Source of the DNA: Streptomyces antioxidans
GTDB lineage: Bacteria; Actinomycetota; Actinomycetes; Streptomycetales; Streptomycetaceae
Assembly: GCF_000968685.2 (NCBI RefSeq)
Contig: NZ_LAKD02000006.1
Span: 153,444 to 217,443, forward strand
DNA length: 64,000 nucleotides
Direction: 5' to 3'
In this document: in pieces, positions 17,957 to 25,549 of the stretch
How the letters are laid out: every line of letters begins with the position of its first letter
Numbering within the stretch: position 1 is the stretch's first letter
Position numbers and translations under genes: made by a program
The notes under the pieces: generated by a model
The model's database searches: none
What the model was told of the DNA's origin: nothing
Seen by the model: only the letters and a program-made list of their open reading frames with translations

Positions 17957-18748
17957 GTGGCGCATGAAGGTGGCCTGGCTCTCGTCCGTAAGTCCGTTGA
18001 GGTCCTCGATCTGCTCGCGGAGAAGGGGGAGGCGACGGCCGCACAGCTCGCGGAGGGGCTGGGCGAGCCCCGCAGCTCGGTCTACCGGCTGCTGTCGAGC
18101 CTCCAGGGGCTGGACATGGTGGAGGGCGGCAGCCGCCGCGGCACCTTCCGCCTGGGCTTCCACCTGCTCACCCTCGGCACCGCCGTGGTGGAGCGTTTCG
18201 ACGAGCGGCGGTTCGCGCAGCCGGTGATGGAGCGCCTGCACGACGAGACCGGCGAGACGGTGTACCTGTGCGTCCAACGCGGCCGTGAGGCGGTGTGCAT
18301 CGAGCGGCTTGACGGCCGGCGGGTCCAGTCCCTCGCCCTGAAGCTCGGCGGCGCGCTGCCGCTGCACGCCGGGGCGGCCTCCCTCGCCCTGCTGGCCTTC
18401 CAGGACCGCTCGGCCTGGTCGGACTACCTCGAACAGGGGCCCGTGGAGCGGTTCACCCCGTCCACCCCGGTCACGGCGGACACGCTGATCCCGGTGCTTG
18501 AGGAGGCCGTTGCGACCGGAGTCTCGGTCAGCGACCAGGACGTCACGGTGGGCGTGGCCGCGCTCGGCGTGCCGATCCTGGACTACCGGGGGCAGGTGCG
18601 GGCCGCCCTGTCCATCAGCGGGGTGCGGGAGGCGATCCTCGGCACCGACCCGGCCGGTCTGCGCGCGCGGCTGGTCGGGGCCGGGCAGGAGATTTCGCGG
18701 GCGCTGGGCTGGAAGGCCGTCGCCGGCACCGTCGCCGACTTCGGCTGA
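17957..18748 (+). CDS. IclR-family transcriptional regulator
   Basis: 263 aa with an N-terminal winged helix (EATAAQLAEGLGEPRSSVYRLLSSL) and the C-terminal IclR effector domain (GETVYLCVQRGREAVCIERLDG, LPLHAGAASLALLAF). Start GTG at 17957. The 40-base gap upstream contains CCAGTAGACCAG, possibly part of its own operator. The natural target may have been the genes whose remnants lie immediately downstream at 18821-19047. Confidence 0.9.
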   Translation: MAHEGGLALVRKSVEVLDLLAEKGEATAAQLAEGLGEPRSSVYRLLSSLQGLDMVEGGSRRGTFRLGFHLLTLGTAVVERFDERRFAQPVMERLHDETGETVYLCVQRGREAVCIERLDGRRVQSLALKLGGALPLHAGAASLALLAFQDRSAWSDYLEQGPVERFTPSTPVTADTLIPVLEEAVATGVSVSDQDVTVGVAALGVPILDYRGQVRAALSISGVREAILGTDPAGLRARLVGAGQEISRALGWKAVAGTVADFG

Positions 18749-18820
18749 CCCGGCGGAACGGACCGACCGGGAGGAAAGCGGGCCGCCCGGCCCGGAAAAC
18801 CCCGAACGGGCAGCCGGTGC

Positions 18821-18925
18821 CTAGCGGCTCGCGGCGTGCAGCACTTCGCGGGCCTCGGCCCCGGCCCCGGCGGCGTCCAGCCGGTAGTGCCCGTACAGAT
18901 GGGTGGGCGGGCCGATGAGGCTGTA
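18821..18925 (-). pseudogene. C-terminal remnant of an unidentified protein
   Basis: On the minus strand an open stretch ends at a TAG (18821-18823) and reads SLIGPPTHLYGHYRL then DAAGAGAEAREVLHAASR, like the natural end of an enzyme. It has no start and loses sense just above 18925, exactly where the plus-strand SDR remnant begins. I cannot name the family. Confidence 0.45.
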
Positions 18926-18927
18926 CC

Positions 18928-19047
18928 TCGGCGATCGCCTATCTGGCCTCCGAGGACGCCTCGTACTCGACCGGGGCGACGCTCTCGGTCGACGGCGGCT
19001 ACACCATCGACGGGGACGTGCCGGACGCGGTCTACGAACGCGACTGA
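18928..19047 (+). pseudogene. C-terminal remnant of an SDR dehydrogenase
   Basis: Translation from 18928 gives SAIAYLASEDASYSTGATL followed by SVDGGYTIDGDVPDAVYERD and a stop at 19045-19047. This is the classic C-terminal block of short-chain dehydrogenases (LASxxASYxTGxxxxVDGG). The other 200 or so residues are absent, so it is a fragment left by a deletion. Confidence 0.7.
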
Positions 19048-19166
19048 CCCCTCACCGAAGGCCCGATCGCAGCTGCCCACGGGGCCGCGCCGCCCGGCCG
19101 GCTGATGAGCACGGCCGCGGCGGCGCGGTCGAGGGGGCGGGGCGGCCAAGTGACCCGGGGGCGGGG

Positions 19167-19991
19167 TCAGTTGAGGGTGTCGGGGTCCGGACCGGTGCGC
19201 TCACCGCGGTCGAGGGCGCCGATCGCCTCGATGTCCTCGGGAGTGAGGGTGAAGTCGAAGACGTCGATGTTCTCCCGGATGCGGGCGGGGGTCACGGACT
19301 TGGGGATCACGACGTTCCCCAGCTGGAGGTGCCAGCGCAGGACCACCTGGGCGGGCGTCTTGCCGTGCCGCTCCGCTATCGCGGTGAGGGCGGGGTCCTT
19401 GAGCAGCGCCCCCTGGGCCAGCGGGCTCCACGCCTCGGTGGCGATGTTGTGCCGGGCGTGGAACGCCCGCAGCTCACCCTGCTGGAGGTAGGGGTGCAGC
19501 TCGACCTGGTTGATGACCGGGACCACACCGCTGTGGTCCAGCAGCCGCCCCAGATGGGCGGGCTGGAAGTTGGACACGCCGATGGCGCGGGTGCGGCCGT
19601 CGGCCAGCAGCTTCTCCAGGGCGCGCCAGGTGTCCAGGTAGCGGTCGCGGGCCGGGGTGGGCCAGTGGATCAGGTAGAGGTCCGCATAATCGGTGCCCAG
19701 CTTGGCCAGGCTGGTGTCGAAGGCCGCGAGGGTGGAGTCGTAACCCTGGTCGGCGTTCCACAGCTTGGTGGTGAGGAACAACTCCTCGCGGGGTACGCCG
19801 GACTCGGCCAGGGCACGGCCGACACCGGCCTCGTTGCCGTAGATGGCCGCGGTGTCGATGGAGCGGTAACCGGCCTCGATGGCGGAGAGCACCGCGCCGG
19901 TGGTCTGCTCGTCCTCCACCTGGAAGACGCCGAAGCCCAGCTGTGGGATCTCCAGGCCGGTGTGGAGGGTGACGTTGGGTACGGAGGTCAT
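19167..19991 (-). CDS. Aldo/keto reductase (2,5-diketogluconate reductase-like)
   Basis: NADPH-dependent carbonyl reductase, 274 aa. The catalytic tetrad is visible: Asp and Tyr in IDTAAIYGNE, Lys in TTKLW, His in LIHWP. The C-terminal cofactor loop reads PKSVTPARIREN. It follows the DUF336 gene and MFS gene on the same strand (gaps of 64 and 56 bases), so a three-gene unit is likely, divergent from the MarR regulator. Confidence 0.92.
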   Translation of the reverse strand: MTSVPNVTLHTGLEIPQLGFGVFQVEDEQTTGAVLSAIEAGYRSIDTAAIYGNEAGVGRALAESGVPREELFLTTKLWNADQGYDSTLAAFDTSLAKLGTDYADLYLIHWPTPARDRYLDTWRALEKLLADGRTRAIGVSNFQPAHLGRLLDHSGVVPVINQVELHPYLQQGELRAFHARHNIATEAWSPLAQGALLKDPALTAIAERHGKTPAQVVLRWHLQLGNVVIPKSVTPARIRENIDVFDFTLTPEDIEAIGALDRGERTGPDPDTLN

Positions 19992-20055
19992 GGTGTCCTT
20001 CGTCGGGTCGGGTGTGGGTGCTGGTGGGTTCTGCGGGATCGGTGGTTCTGGGGTC

Positions 20056-20481
20056 TCAGCCGAGCGTCGCGACCGCCGTGGTGGCGATCTCGTGGTCCTG
20101 CTCGGGGGCGCCGCCGCCCACGCCGAGCGCGCCGATCAACCGGCCGTCACGGCGGACCGGGACGCCACCGGCGATGAACAGCAGCGGGCGGTCGAGGGCG
20201 GTGGGCAGGGTGTGGAAGGGGCCTCCGGGCTGGACCGCGTCGACCAGGCCCGCGGTGGGGGCGTCCAGTTGGAGCGCGGTGAACGCCTTACGGGTGCTCG
20301 TCTCCCCCGCGATCAGTACGGCCCGGTCGTCGCGCCGGAAGGCCAGCGGATGGCCACCGGCGTCGAGGACGCTGATGGCCGCGGCCACCCCGGCCGCCTC
20401 GGCGGCGGCGCGGGCGGCCTGGACAAGGGCCTCGGCGTCCCGGGTGGTCAGCGGGGCGACGGCGGTCTCGGGGGTGGTCAT
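20056..20481 (-). CDS. GlcG/HbpS-type (DUF336) protein
   Basis: 141 aa, with the family pattern of an N-terminal helix, AAISVLDAGGHPLAF, the RKAFTA helix and the C-terminal GGVPVRRDGRLIGALGVGG loop. Members bind haem or cobalamin, or accompany glycolate and diol metabolism. No signal peptide is present, so it is cytoplasmic, unlike Streptomyces HbpS. ATG 20481 has AAGGAG upstream. Its role next to an efflux protein and an aldo/keto reductase is unclear. Confidence 0.82.
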   Translation of the reverse strand: MTTPETAVAPLTTRDAEALVQAARAAAEAAGVAAAISVLDAGGHPLAFRRDDRAVLIAGETSTRKAFTALQLDAPTAGLVDAVQPGGPFHTLPTALDRPLLFIAGGVPVRRDGRLIGALGVGGGAPEQDHEIATTAVATLG

Positions 20482-20537
20482 GGCGGGTGGATCTCCTTGA
20501 TGGTGGTGGTGCCGTTCGGCGTTGGGTACGGGGTGGC

Positions 20538-21833
20538 TCAGCTCGGGGCGGCGGTGCACGCGTGGGCCGGTCGCGCGGATTCTGTGGTGACGCCGTCGTG
20601 GTCCCCACTGGCGCCGTCGTGGTCCCCACTGGCGCCGTCGCGGCCACCGCGGGCTTCGCGGCCACGGCGGGCTTCGCGGCCACCGCGGGCTTCGCGGCGC
20701 TCCAGGGCGGCCGAGAGTACGGCGAGGACCAGCGCGGATCCGGCGAGGACGGCGCCGACCCAGTTGGGCGCGGTGTAGCCGAGCCCCGCCGAGATCACCA
20801 GGCCGCCGAGCCAGGCCGAGAGCGCGTTGCCGAGGTTGAAGGCGCCGATGTTGACGGCGGACGCCAGGGTGGGCGCACCCGCCGCGTGGTCCAGCACCCG
20901 CTTCTGCAGCGGGGGCACGGTCGCGAAGCCCAGACCGCCGACGAGGGCGATGGAGACGGCGGCCGCGACCTTGTTGTGCGCGGTGAACGTGAACGCGGCC
21001 AGGACCAGCGCCAGGGCGCCCAGCGACACGTACAGCATCGGCATCAGCGCCCGGTCGGCGAACCGGCCGCCGAGCAGGTTGCCGCCGACCATGCCGAGGC
21101 CGAAGAGGACCAGCAGCCAGGTGACGGACGAGTCCGCGTAGCCCGCGACCTCGGTCATCATCGGCGCGATGTAGGTGATGGCGGCGAAGACACCGCCGAA
21201 GCCGAGCACGGTCATCGCCATGGCCAGCAGCACCTGTGCGTTGCGGAAGGCCGCCAGCTCATGGATCAGCTGCACGCCCTCGGGCTTGGGGATGTCGGGA
21301 ACGAGCTTGGCGATGCCCGCCAGGCCGATCACGCCCAGCGCGGCGACGAGGAAGAAGGTGGTGCGCCACCCCAGCGACTGGCCGATCGAGGTGCCCAGCG
21401 GCACACCGACGACATTGGCGATGGTCAGTCCGGTGAACATCATCGAGATGGCCGCGGCCTTCTTCTCGGGCGCGACCAGGTCGGCCGCGACCACCGATCC
21501 GATGCCGAAGAACGCGCCGTGCGCGAAGGAGGCGACGATCCGCCCCACGGCCATCACACCGAAGACGGGGGCGAGCGCGGAGAGCAGATTGCCCACCACG
21601 AACAGCCCCATCAGCAGCATCAGCATGCGCTTGCGGGAGATCTTCGTACCGAGCGCGGTCATCAGCGGCGCGCCGACCATGACGCCGAGCGCGTAGCCGG
21701 TCACCAGGAATCCGGCGGTGGGGATGGACACATCGAAGTCCCCGGCGACCTCGGGCAGCAGCCCCATGATCACGAACTCGGTGGTTCCGATCCCAAAGGC
21801 CCCGATGGCGAGGGCCAGCAGTGCGATGGGCAT
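20538..21833 (-). CDS. MFS transporter (AraJ/arabinose-efflux type)
   Basis: 431 aa, with about 12 hydrophobic segments and the MFS loop motif between segments 2 and 3 (GTKISRKRMLM). It starts with MPIALLALAIGAFGIGTTEFVIMG, typical of the AraJ/chloramphenicol-resistance branch of drug or sugar exporters. The last 60 residues after the final membrane segment are low-complexity (repeats of GREAR and SGDHDGA), coded by two tandem arrays; the core protein probably ends near 20720. Divergent from the MarR gene, its likely repressor. Confidence 0.88.
   Translation of the reverse strand: MPIALLALAIGAFGIGTTEFVIMGLLPEVAGDFDVSIPTAGFLVTGYALGVMVGAPLMTALGTKISRKRMLMLLMGLFVVGNLLSALAPVFGVMAVGRIVASFAHGAFFGIGSVVAADLVAPEKKAAAISMMFTGLTIANVVGVPLGTSIGQSLGWRTTFFLVAALGVIGLAGIAKLVPDIPKPEGVQLIHELAAFRNAQVLLAMAMTVLGFGGVFAAITYIAPMMTEVAGYADSSVTWLLVLFGLGMVGGNLLGGRFADRALMPMLYVSLGALALVLAAFTFTAHNKVAAAVSIALVGGLGFATVPPLQKRVLDHAAGAPTLASAVNIGAFNLGNALSAWLGGLVISAGLGYTAPNWVGAVLAGSALVLAVLSAALERREARGGREARRGREARGGRDGASGDHDGASGDHDGVTTESARPAHACTAAPS
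20590..20693 (+). repeat. Two adjacent tandem arrays in the 3' end of the MFS gene
   Basis: A 21-base unit (ending CGTGGTCCCCACTG) occurs twice, at 20590-20610 and 20611-20631, then partially. Right after it an 18-base unit GCGGCCACCGCGGGCTTC occurs three times (20640-20657, 20658-20675 with one change, 20676-20693). Both units are multiples of three and keep the MFS frame open, adding 7- and 6-residue repeats to its cytoplasmic tail. Confidence 0.9.
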
Positions 21834-21883
21834 GAAAGTTCACTCCAAGTGATTGCTACCGCCCCTTACGAGCACCCACAATA

Positions 21884-21906
21884 CTTGCAGACACAGTAAT
21901 TGCAAG
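21884..21906. promoter_or_regulatory. Inverted repeat, candidate MarR operator
   Basis: CTTGCA (21884-21889) and TGCAAG (21901-21906) are exact inverted repeats with 11 bases between them. They lie in the AT-richer gap between the divergent MFS and MarR genes. This fits a MarR-type autoregulated site. Confidence 0.6.
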
Positions 21907-21991
21907 CGCGCTATATTGCTCATGCTGTGTATCACGTCACCGTCGCCGCCGCCGGGCCCGGCCGGGCCCCACCCCGCACCAGGAGTCAGCC

Positions 21992-22495
21992 ATGACCGCG
22001 CCCGACCTCGTCGCCACTCCCCTCGCCCAGAGCTGGTGCGCCCTGTCACTGCTGCACAACAGGATCGAGACGCGTCTCGAGGGGGCTCTCCACACCCGCC
22101 ACGGGCTCAGCGCCCGCGAATACGCGGTGCTGGACGTCCTGAGCCGACAGCACGACGGGGACAACGGCCATCTGCAGATGAAGCAGGTGGCCGACGCGGT
22201 CGCCCTCAGCCAGAGCGCCACCACCCGCCTGGTCACCCGGCTCGAGGACCGCGAACTCCTCTCCCGCTATCTGTGTCCCACCGACCGGCGCGGGATCTAC
22301 GCCAATGTCACCGCGGCCGGGCTGCTGCTGCTCGGCCGGGCCCGGCCGACGTACGAAGGCGCCCTGCGCGAGGCGCTTGACCTGGCGGCGCGGGATCCGA
22401 GGCTCACCACCCTGGTCACGGCCGTGGCCTCGTTGGAGGCGTCACCCCTCGACACCTCATCACTTCACGTTCCGGGGTGCGGGCTGCCCGGCTGA
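21992..22495 (+). CDS. MarR-family transcriptional regulator
   Basis: 167 aa with the winged-helix core: HGLSAREYAVLDVLSRQ, then MKQVADAVALSQSATTRLVTRLEDRELLSR, then the wing with DRRGIYANVT. An AGGAG site precedes ATG 21992. It probably represses the divergent MFS-DUF336-reductase unit in response to a small ligand. Its stop is two bases from the stop of the convergent LysR gene. Confidence 0.9.
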   Translation: MTAPDLVATPLAQSWCALSLLHNRIETRLEGALHTRHGLSAREYAVLDVLSRQHDGDNGHLQMKQVADAVALSQSATTRLVTRLEDRELLSRYLCPTDRRGIYANVTAAGLLLLGRARPTYEGALREALDLAARDPRLTTLVTAVASLEASPLDTSSLHVPGCGLPG

Positions 22496-22497
22496 GC

Positions 22498-23436
22498 TCA
22501 CGCTCCGGAGACGAGGCCACCGGACAGCGGCCCCGCGCCCGTCTCCCGCTCGTCCGACAGCACCGTCTCGCGGAACGAGGCGACGACCGGCCGCAGATCG
22601 ACGTGGTGCCAGACCGCCCACAGCCGGACGGACGCCTCGTACCAGGGCAGTGTGCGCACGGCCACCGCCTCCGTGGCGCCGCGCACCATGCTCTTCTGCA
22701 CCAGCGCCAGCCCGAGGCCGGAGGCCACCAGGCCGAGTGCCGTCAGGGGATCCGCGGCGTCGAGCCGGATGTCGGGCGTGAAGCCCGAGGCCACACACGA
22801 GGCGACGAAGGTGTCCCGCCACGCCGGGTCGCCCGGCTCCTCGACCGCGATCCACGGCTGCCCGTCCAGGTCCTCCGCCGCAATCGCCTCGCGCCCGGCC
22901 AGCGGGTGGCCCGCCGGAAGGACCAGCAGCAACGGGTCCTCCAGCAGCGGCGCGGCGCGCAGTACGGGGTCGTCGCGGTCCGGCGGCTCCCGCACCAGGG
23001 CGATGTCCAGGCTGCGCTGGCGCAGCCCCTCGAACTGCTCGGCCGCGGCCATGCTGTACAGCGCGACATGGATTCCGGGGCTCTCCTCCTGGAGCCGGCG
23101 CAGCGCGCCCGGGAGCACACCGGTGTGCATGGCGTCGGCCACGTAGCCGATGCACAGCCCGCCCTCCTCCCCCCTGCCCAGCCGGCGGCCCAGGTTCTCC
23201 AGGCGGTCGGCGTGGCGCAGCAGCGCCCGGGCCTCGCTGAGGAAGATCGCGCCATCGCGGGTCAGCCGGATGCGCTGCTGGCTGCGCTCGAACAGGGTCA
23301 GGCCGAGGTTCTTCTCCAGCTGAGCGATCTGACGGCTGAGGGGAGACTGGGAGATATGGAGTTGCTCGGCGGCGCGGCCGACGTGTTCGGTCTCGGCCAC
23401 GACGCTGAAGTAGCGTAGTTGTCGCAGGTCAAGCAT
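22498..23436 (-). CDS. LysR-family transcriptional regulator
   Basis: 312 aa. The N-terminal helix-turn-helix is standard (LRQLRYFSVVAETEHVGRAA, LHISQSPLSRQIAQLEKNLG), followed by the two-lobed effector domain. The start at ATG 23436 (MLDLRQLRYF) fits the family; the ATG at 23457 would add seven odd residues. Divergent from the aldo/keto reductase gene at 23580, the likely target, with an inverted repeat between them. Confidence 0.92.
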   Translation of the reverse strand: MLDLRQLRYFSVVAETEHVGRAAEQLHISQSPLSRQIAQLEKNLGLTLFERSQQRIRLTRDGAIFLSEARALLRHADRLENLGRRLGRGEEGGLCIGYVADAMHTGVLPGALRRLQEESPGIHVALYSMAAAEQFEGLRQRSLDIALVREPPDRDDPVLRAAPLLEDPLLLVLPAGHPLAGREAIAAEDLDGQPWIAVEEPGDPAWRDTFVASCVASGFTPDIRLDAADPLTALGLVASGLGLALVQKSMVRGATEAVAVRTLPWYEASVRLWAVWHHVDLRPVVASFRETVLSDERETGAGPLSGGLVSGA

Positions 23437-23462
23437 GTAAGACCTCCGAGGACTCAAGTGTA

Positions 23463-23479
23463 TCCAAGAGAGTCTTGGA
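23463..23479. promoter_or_regulatory. Inverted repeat, candidate LysR binding site
   Basis: TCCAAGA (23463-23469), GAG, TCTTGGA (23473-23479) is a perfect 7-bp inverted repeat with a 3-base centre. It begins 27 bases upstream of the LysR start, in the divergent gap. Size and place fit a LysR recognition box. Confidence 0.65.
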
Positions 23480-23579
23480 CAGTCTGAAGTCCCGATCCTA
23501 ACGTCGGAGGCGAACGAACGGCGGACCGGCCGAGAGCCATGAGTCCGTCCCTTCCCCCCTCTCTCCGCGAGGACACTTC

Positions 23580-24590
23580 ATGACCATCACGTCTCTGCTC
23601 CCGGGCCGCCTCGGACTGGGCACGGCCCCGCTGGGCAGCATGTTCCGCGATGTCTCCGCCGAGGAGGCCGCAGCGACCGTCGACGCCGCCTGGGACCACG
23701 GCATCCGCTACTACGACACCGCCCCCTTCTACGGCGCGGGGCTGGCGGAGATTCGCCTCGGCGACTCGCTCGCCGGGCGCCCCCGCGACAGTTATGTGCT
23801 CAGCACCAAGGTGGGCCGCGTGATCCTCGACGAGGTCGAGGACCCCGCCGCCCGTGAACTCGGCGAGAAGGGCGGCCTGTTCGAGCACGGCCGTCCCAAC
23901 AAGATCGTCCACGACTGGACGGCCGACGCCACCAAGCGGTCCATCGAGGACAGTCTGCGGCGCCTGCGCACCGACCGGCTCGACATCGTCTGGGTCCATG
24001 ACGTGGCCCAGGACTTCCACGGCGACGACTGGCTCGCCGTCTACGAGAGCGCCCGCACCGGCGCCTTCCGCGTTCTGCAGCAGCTGCGCGACGAGGGCGT
24101 GATCAAGGCGTGGGGGCTCGGCGTCAACCGCGTCGAACCCATCGAGCTCACCCTCGACCTGGACGAGCCGAAGCCGGACGCCTTCCTGCTCGCCGGGCGC
24201 TACACGCTGCTTGACCACGACCGGGCCCTGGAGCGCCTGCTCCCCACGGCGGCGGACCAGGGCGTCAGCCTCGTCGTCGGCGGCCCCTACAGCTCCGGCA
24301 TCCTCGCGGGCGGCACCCACTTCGAGTACCAGGACGCGCCCGCGCACATCATCGAGAAGGTGGCGCGCATCAAGGAGCTCGCCGAGCGGCACGGCGTCAG
24401 CGTCAAGGCCGCCGCCCTGCAGTTCTCCCTGGCCCACCCGGCGGCCGCCGCCGCGATTCCGGGCGCCACCCGGCCCAGCCGGATCGCCGAGGATGTCGCG
24501 GCCCTCGACGAGGCCGTCCCGGCGGCGTTCTGGACCGAGCTGCGCGAGGCCGGACTGGTCTCCCCCCTCGCGCCCCTGCCCGTCGCCTGA
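23580..24590 (+). CDS. Aldo/keto reductase (aldose/pyridoxal dehydrogenase-like)
   Basis: 336 aa of the AKR branch that includes D-threo-aldose 1-dehydrogenase, L-fucose dehydrogenase and pyridoxal 4-dehydrogenase. It shows LGLGTAPLGSMF at the start, catalytic Asp/Tyr in YYDTAPFYGAG, Lys in STKVGR and His in WVHD. The C-terminal cofactor segment PGATRPSRIAEDV is present. It is divergent from the LysR gene and 35 bases upstream of an SRPBCC gene, so these two are likely co-transcribed. Confidence 0.9.
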   Translation: MTITSLLPGRLGLGTAPLGSMFRDVSAEEAAATVDAAWDHGIRYYDTAPFYGAGLAEIRLGDSLAGRPRDSYVLSTKVGRVILDEVEDPAARELGEKGGLFEHGRPNKIVHDWTADATKRSIEDSLRRLRTDRLDIVWVHDVAQDFHGDDWLAVYESARTGAFRVLQQLRDEGVIKAWGLGVNRVEPIELTLDLDEPKPDAFLLAGRYTLLDHDRALERLLPTAADQGVSLVVGGPYSSGILAGGTHFEYQDAPAHIIEKVARIKELAERHGVSVKAAALQFSLAHPAAAAAIPGATRPSRIAEDVAALDEAVPAAFWTELREAGLVSPLAPLPVA

Positions 24591-24625
24591 CGATCCCCCT
24601 CCCCCACCCCGACAGGAGCATCCCG

Positions 24626-25054
24626 ATGGCCTCCACCACCGCCACCCTCGACCTGGCCGTACCGCCCGAGCGGGTGTGGCAGCTCATCGGCGGCTTTGAC
24701 GCACTGCCCGACTGGCTGCCGTACATCGCGGAGAGCGTGGCCGCCGAGGGCGGCCGCGTCCGCCGACTGCGCAACGAGGAGGGCGGCGTGATCGTCGAAA
24801 GGCTCGTGGCCTTCGACGACGCGGCGCGCTCGTACAGCTACGCCATTCTGGAGGCGCCCTTCCCGGTGACCGACTACCTCTCCACGCTGCGCGTGCGCGA
24901 GGTCCCCGGCCGGTCCGGCGCATCGCGCGTCGAGTGGTCCGGTACGTTCACCCCCGCCGGCGTCAGCGACGACGAGGCCGTCGCGCTCTTCCACGGCATC
25001 TACGCCGACGGGCTCGCCGCCCTGCGCAACACCCTGGCGGGCCGAGCCGTCTGA
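24626..25054 (+). CDS. SRPBCC-family protein
   Basis: 142 aa with the START/Bet v 1-like polyketide-cyclase fold pattern: VPPERVWQLIGGFDALPDWLP at the start, the RVRRLR strand, and a C-terminal helix after FHGIYADGLAAL. Such proteins bind hydrophobic ligands or act as cyclases; nothing here fixes the ligand. An AGGAG site precedes ATG 24626. A strong palindrome 40 bases after the stop likely ends the transcript. Confidence 0.85.
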   Translation: MASTTATLDLAVPPERVWQLIGGFDALPDWLPYIAESVAAEGGRVRRLRNEEGGVIVERLVAFDDAARSYSYAILEAPFPVTDYLSTLRVREVPGRSGASRVEWSGTFTPAGVSDDEAVALFHGIYADGLAALRNTLAGRAV

Positions 25055-25093
25055 AGCGTCCGCACCGCCATCCGACGTAAGCCCCGCAGGGCG

Positions 25094-25131
25094 GATGAGT
25101 GGGTTCCCGGCGCGCCGGAAACCCACTCATC
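25094..25131. terminator. 38-bp near-perfect palindrome, probable bidirectional terminator
   Basis: Arms GATGAGTGGGTT (25094-25105) and AACCCACTCATC (25120-25131) flank a CCGGCGCGCCGG core, with a single C/A mismatch between arm and core. It begins 40 bases after the SRPBCC stop. A CTCCTTTCCC run follows on the plus strand; no long T run is needed in this GC range. Confidence 0.75.
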
Positions 25132-25549
25132 TCCTTTCCCGTGCGCCACGTCCCCGACGGCCTGAAACCAATTCGGATGGGCGCTCGGGACCGTCGGAAT
25201 GGGTTTCTGAATGGCATCCGAGCGGCCATGGGTGTTGCTGCGGCGCGCCTTTCTTCCTTATCGGACAGGAGTTCGACGCCCGTTCCTTTCGCGGGCTGGC
25301 CGACCTGGCCCCGTTGCACCCGCCGTCGCGATGACCACCGAGTTCATCGAGGCGCTGACGCCGCTGCGCCGTCCTCCCCCTCACCCCCTGGTGGAGCACC
25401 CGCCCCAGCCGGACCTCGGGCTACTCGCGGGGAAAATCCAGCACGTCGAAATTCCGTCAGCCATCGGGCATCCCCTTTTAGGACTTTACCCATACATTAC
25501 CCTGCGAAAGAAACGAGAAATCGTTTCTTCAAATCTACGATCGCAAGCT
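25132..25549. other. Gene-free promoter region with inverted repeats
   Basis: I see no convincing gene here although one frame stays open. Around 25163-25215 a loose inverted repeat (GAAACCAATTC against GAATGGGTTTC) occurs. The last 110 bases are unusually AT-rich for this chromosome. AAGAAACGA (25508-25516) and TCGTTTCTT (25521-25529) form a perfect 9-bp inverted repeat with GAAA between, 21 bases before the oxidase ATG. This is a likely operator or 5'-leader hairpin. Confidence 0.6.

Noticed and set aside
17957..18748. IclR gene considered as regulator of the 13-gene sugar operon
   Set aside because: The operon carries its own RpiR gene, lies on the other side of the ATPase gene, and the IclR gene adjoins degraded genes that are a more likely former target.
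18903..20177. Long plus-strand open frame of 424 codons
   Set aside because: It runs antisense through the aldo/keto reductase gene; composition is Gly/Val/Arg-rich shadow coding caused by high GC third positions.
20487..21899. Long plus-strand open frame opposite the MFS gene
   Set aside because: The antisense shadow is rich in Gly, Arg and His; the minus strand has a convincing membrane protein.
25211..25549. In-frame N-terminal extension of the L-amino-acid oxidase gene
   Set aside because: The extra 113 codons are Arg/Pro-rich, span inverted repeats and an AT-rich promoter-like stretch, and do not resemble the family start, which begins near ATG 25550.
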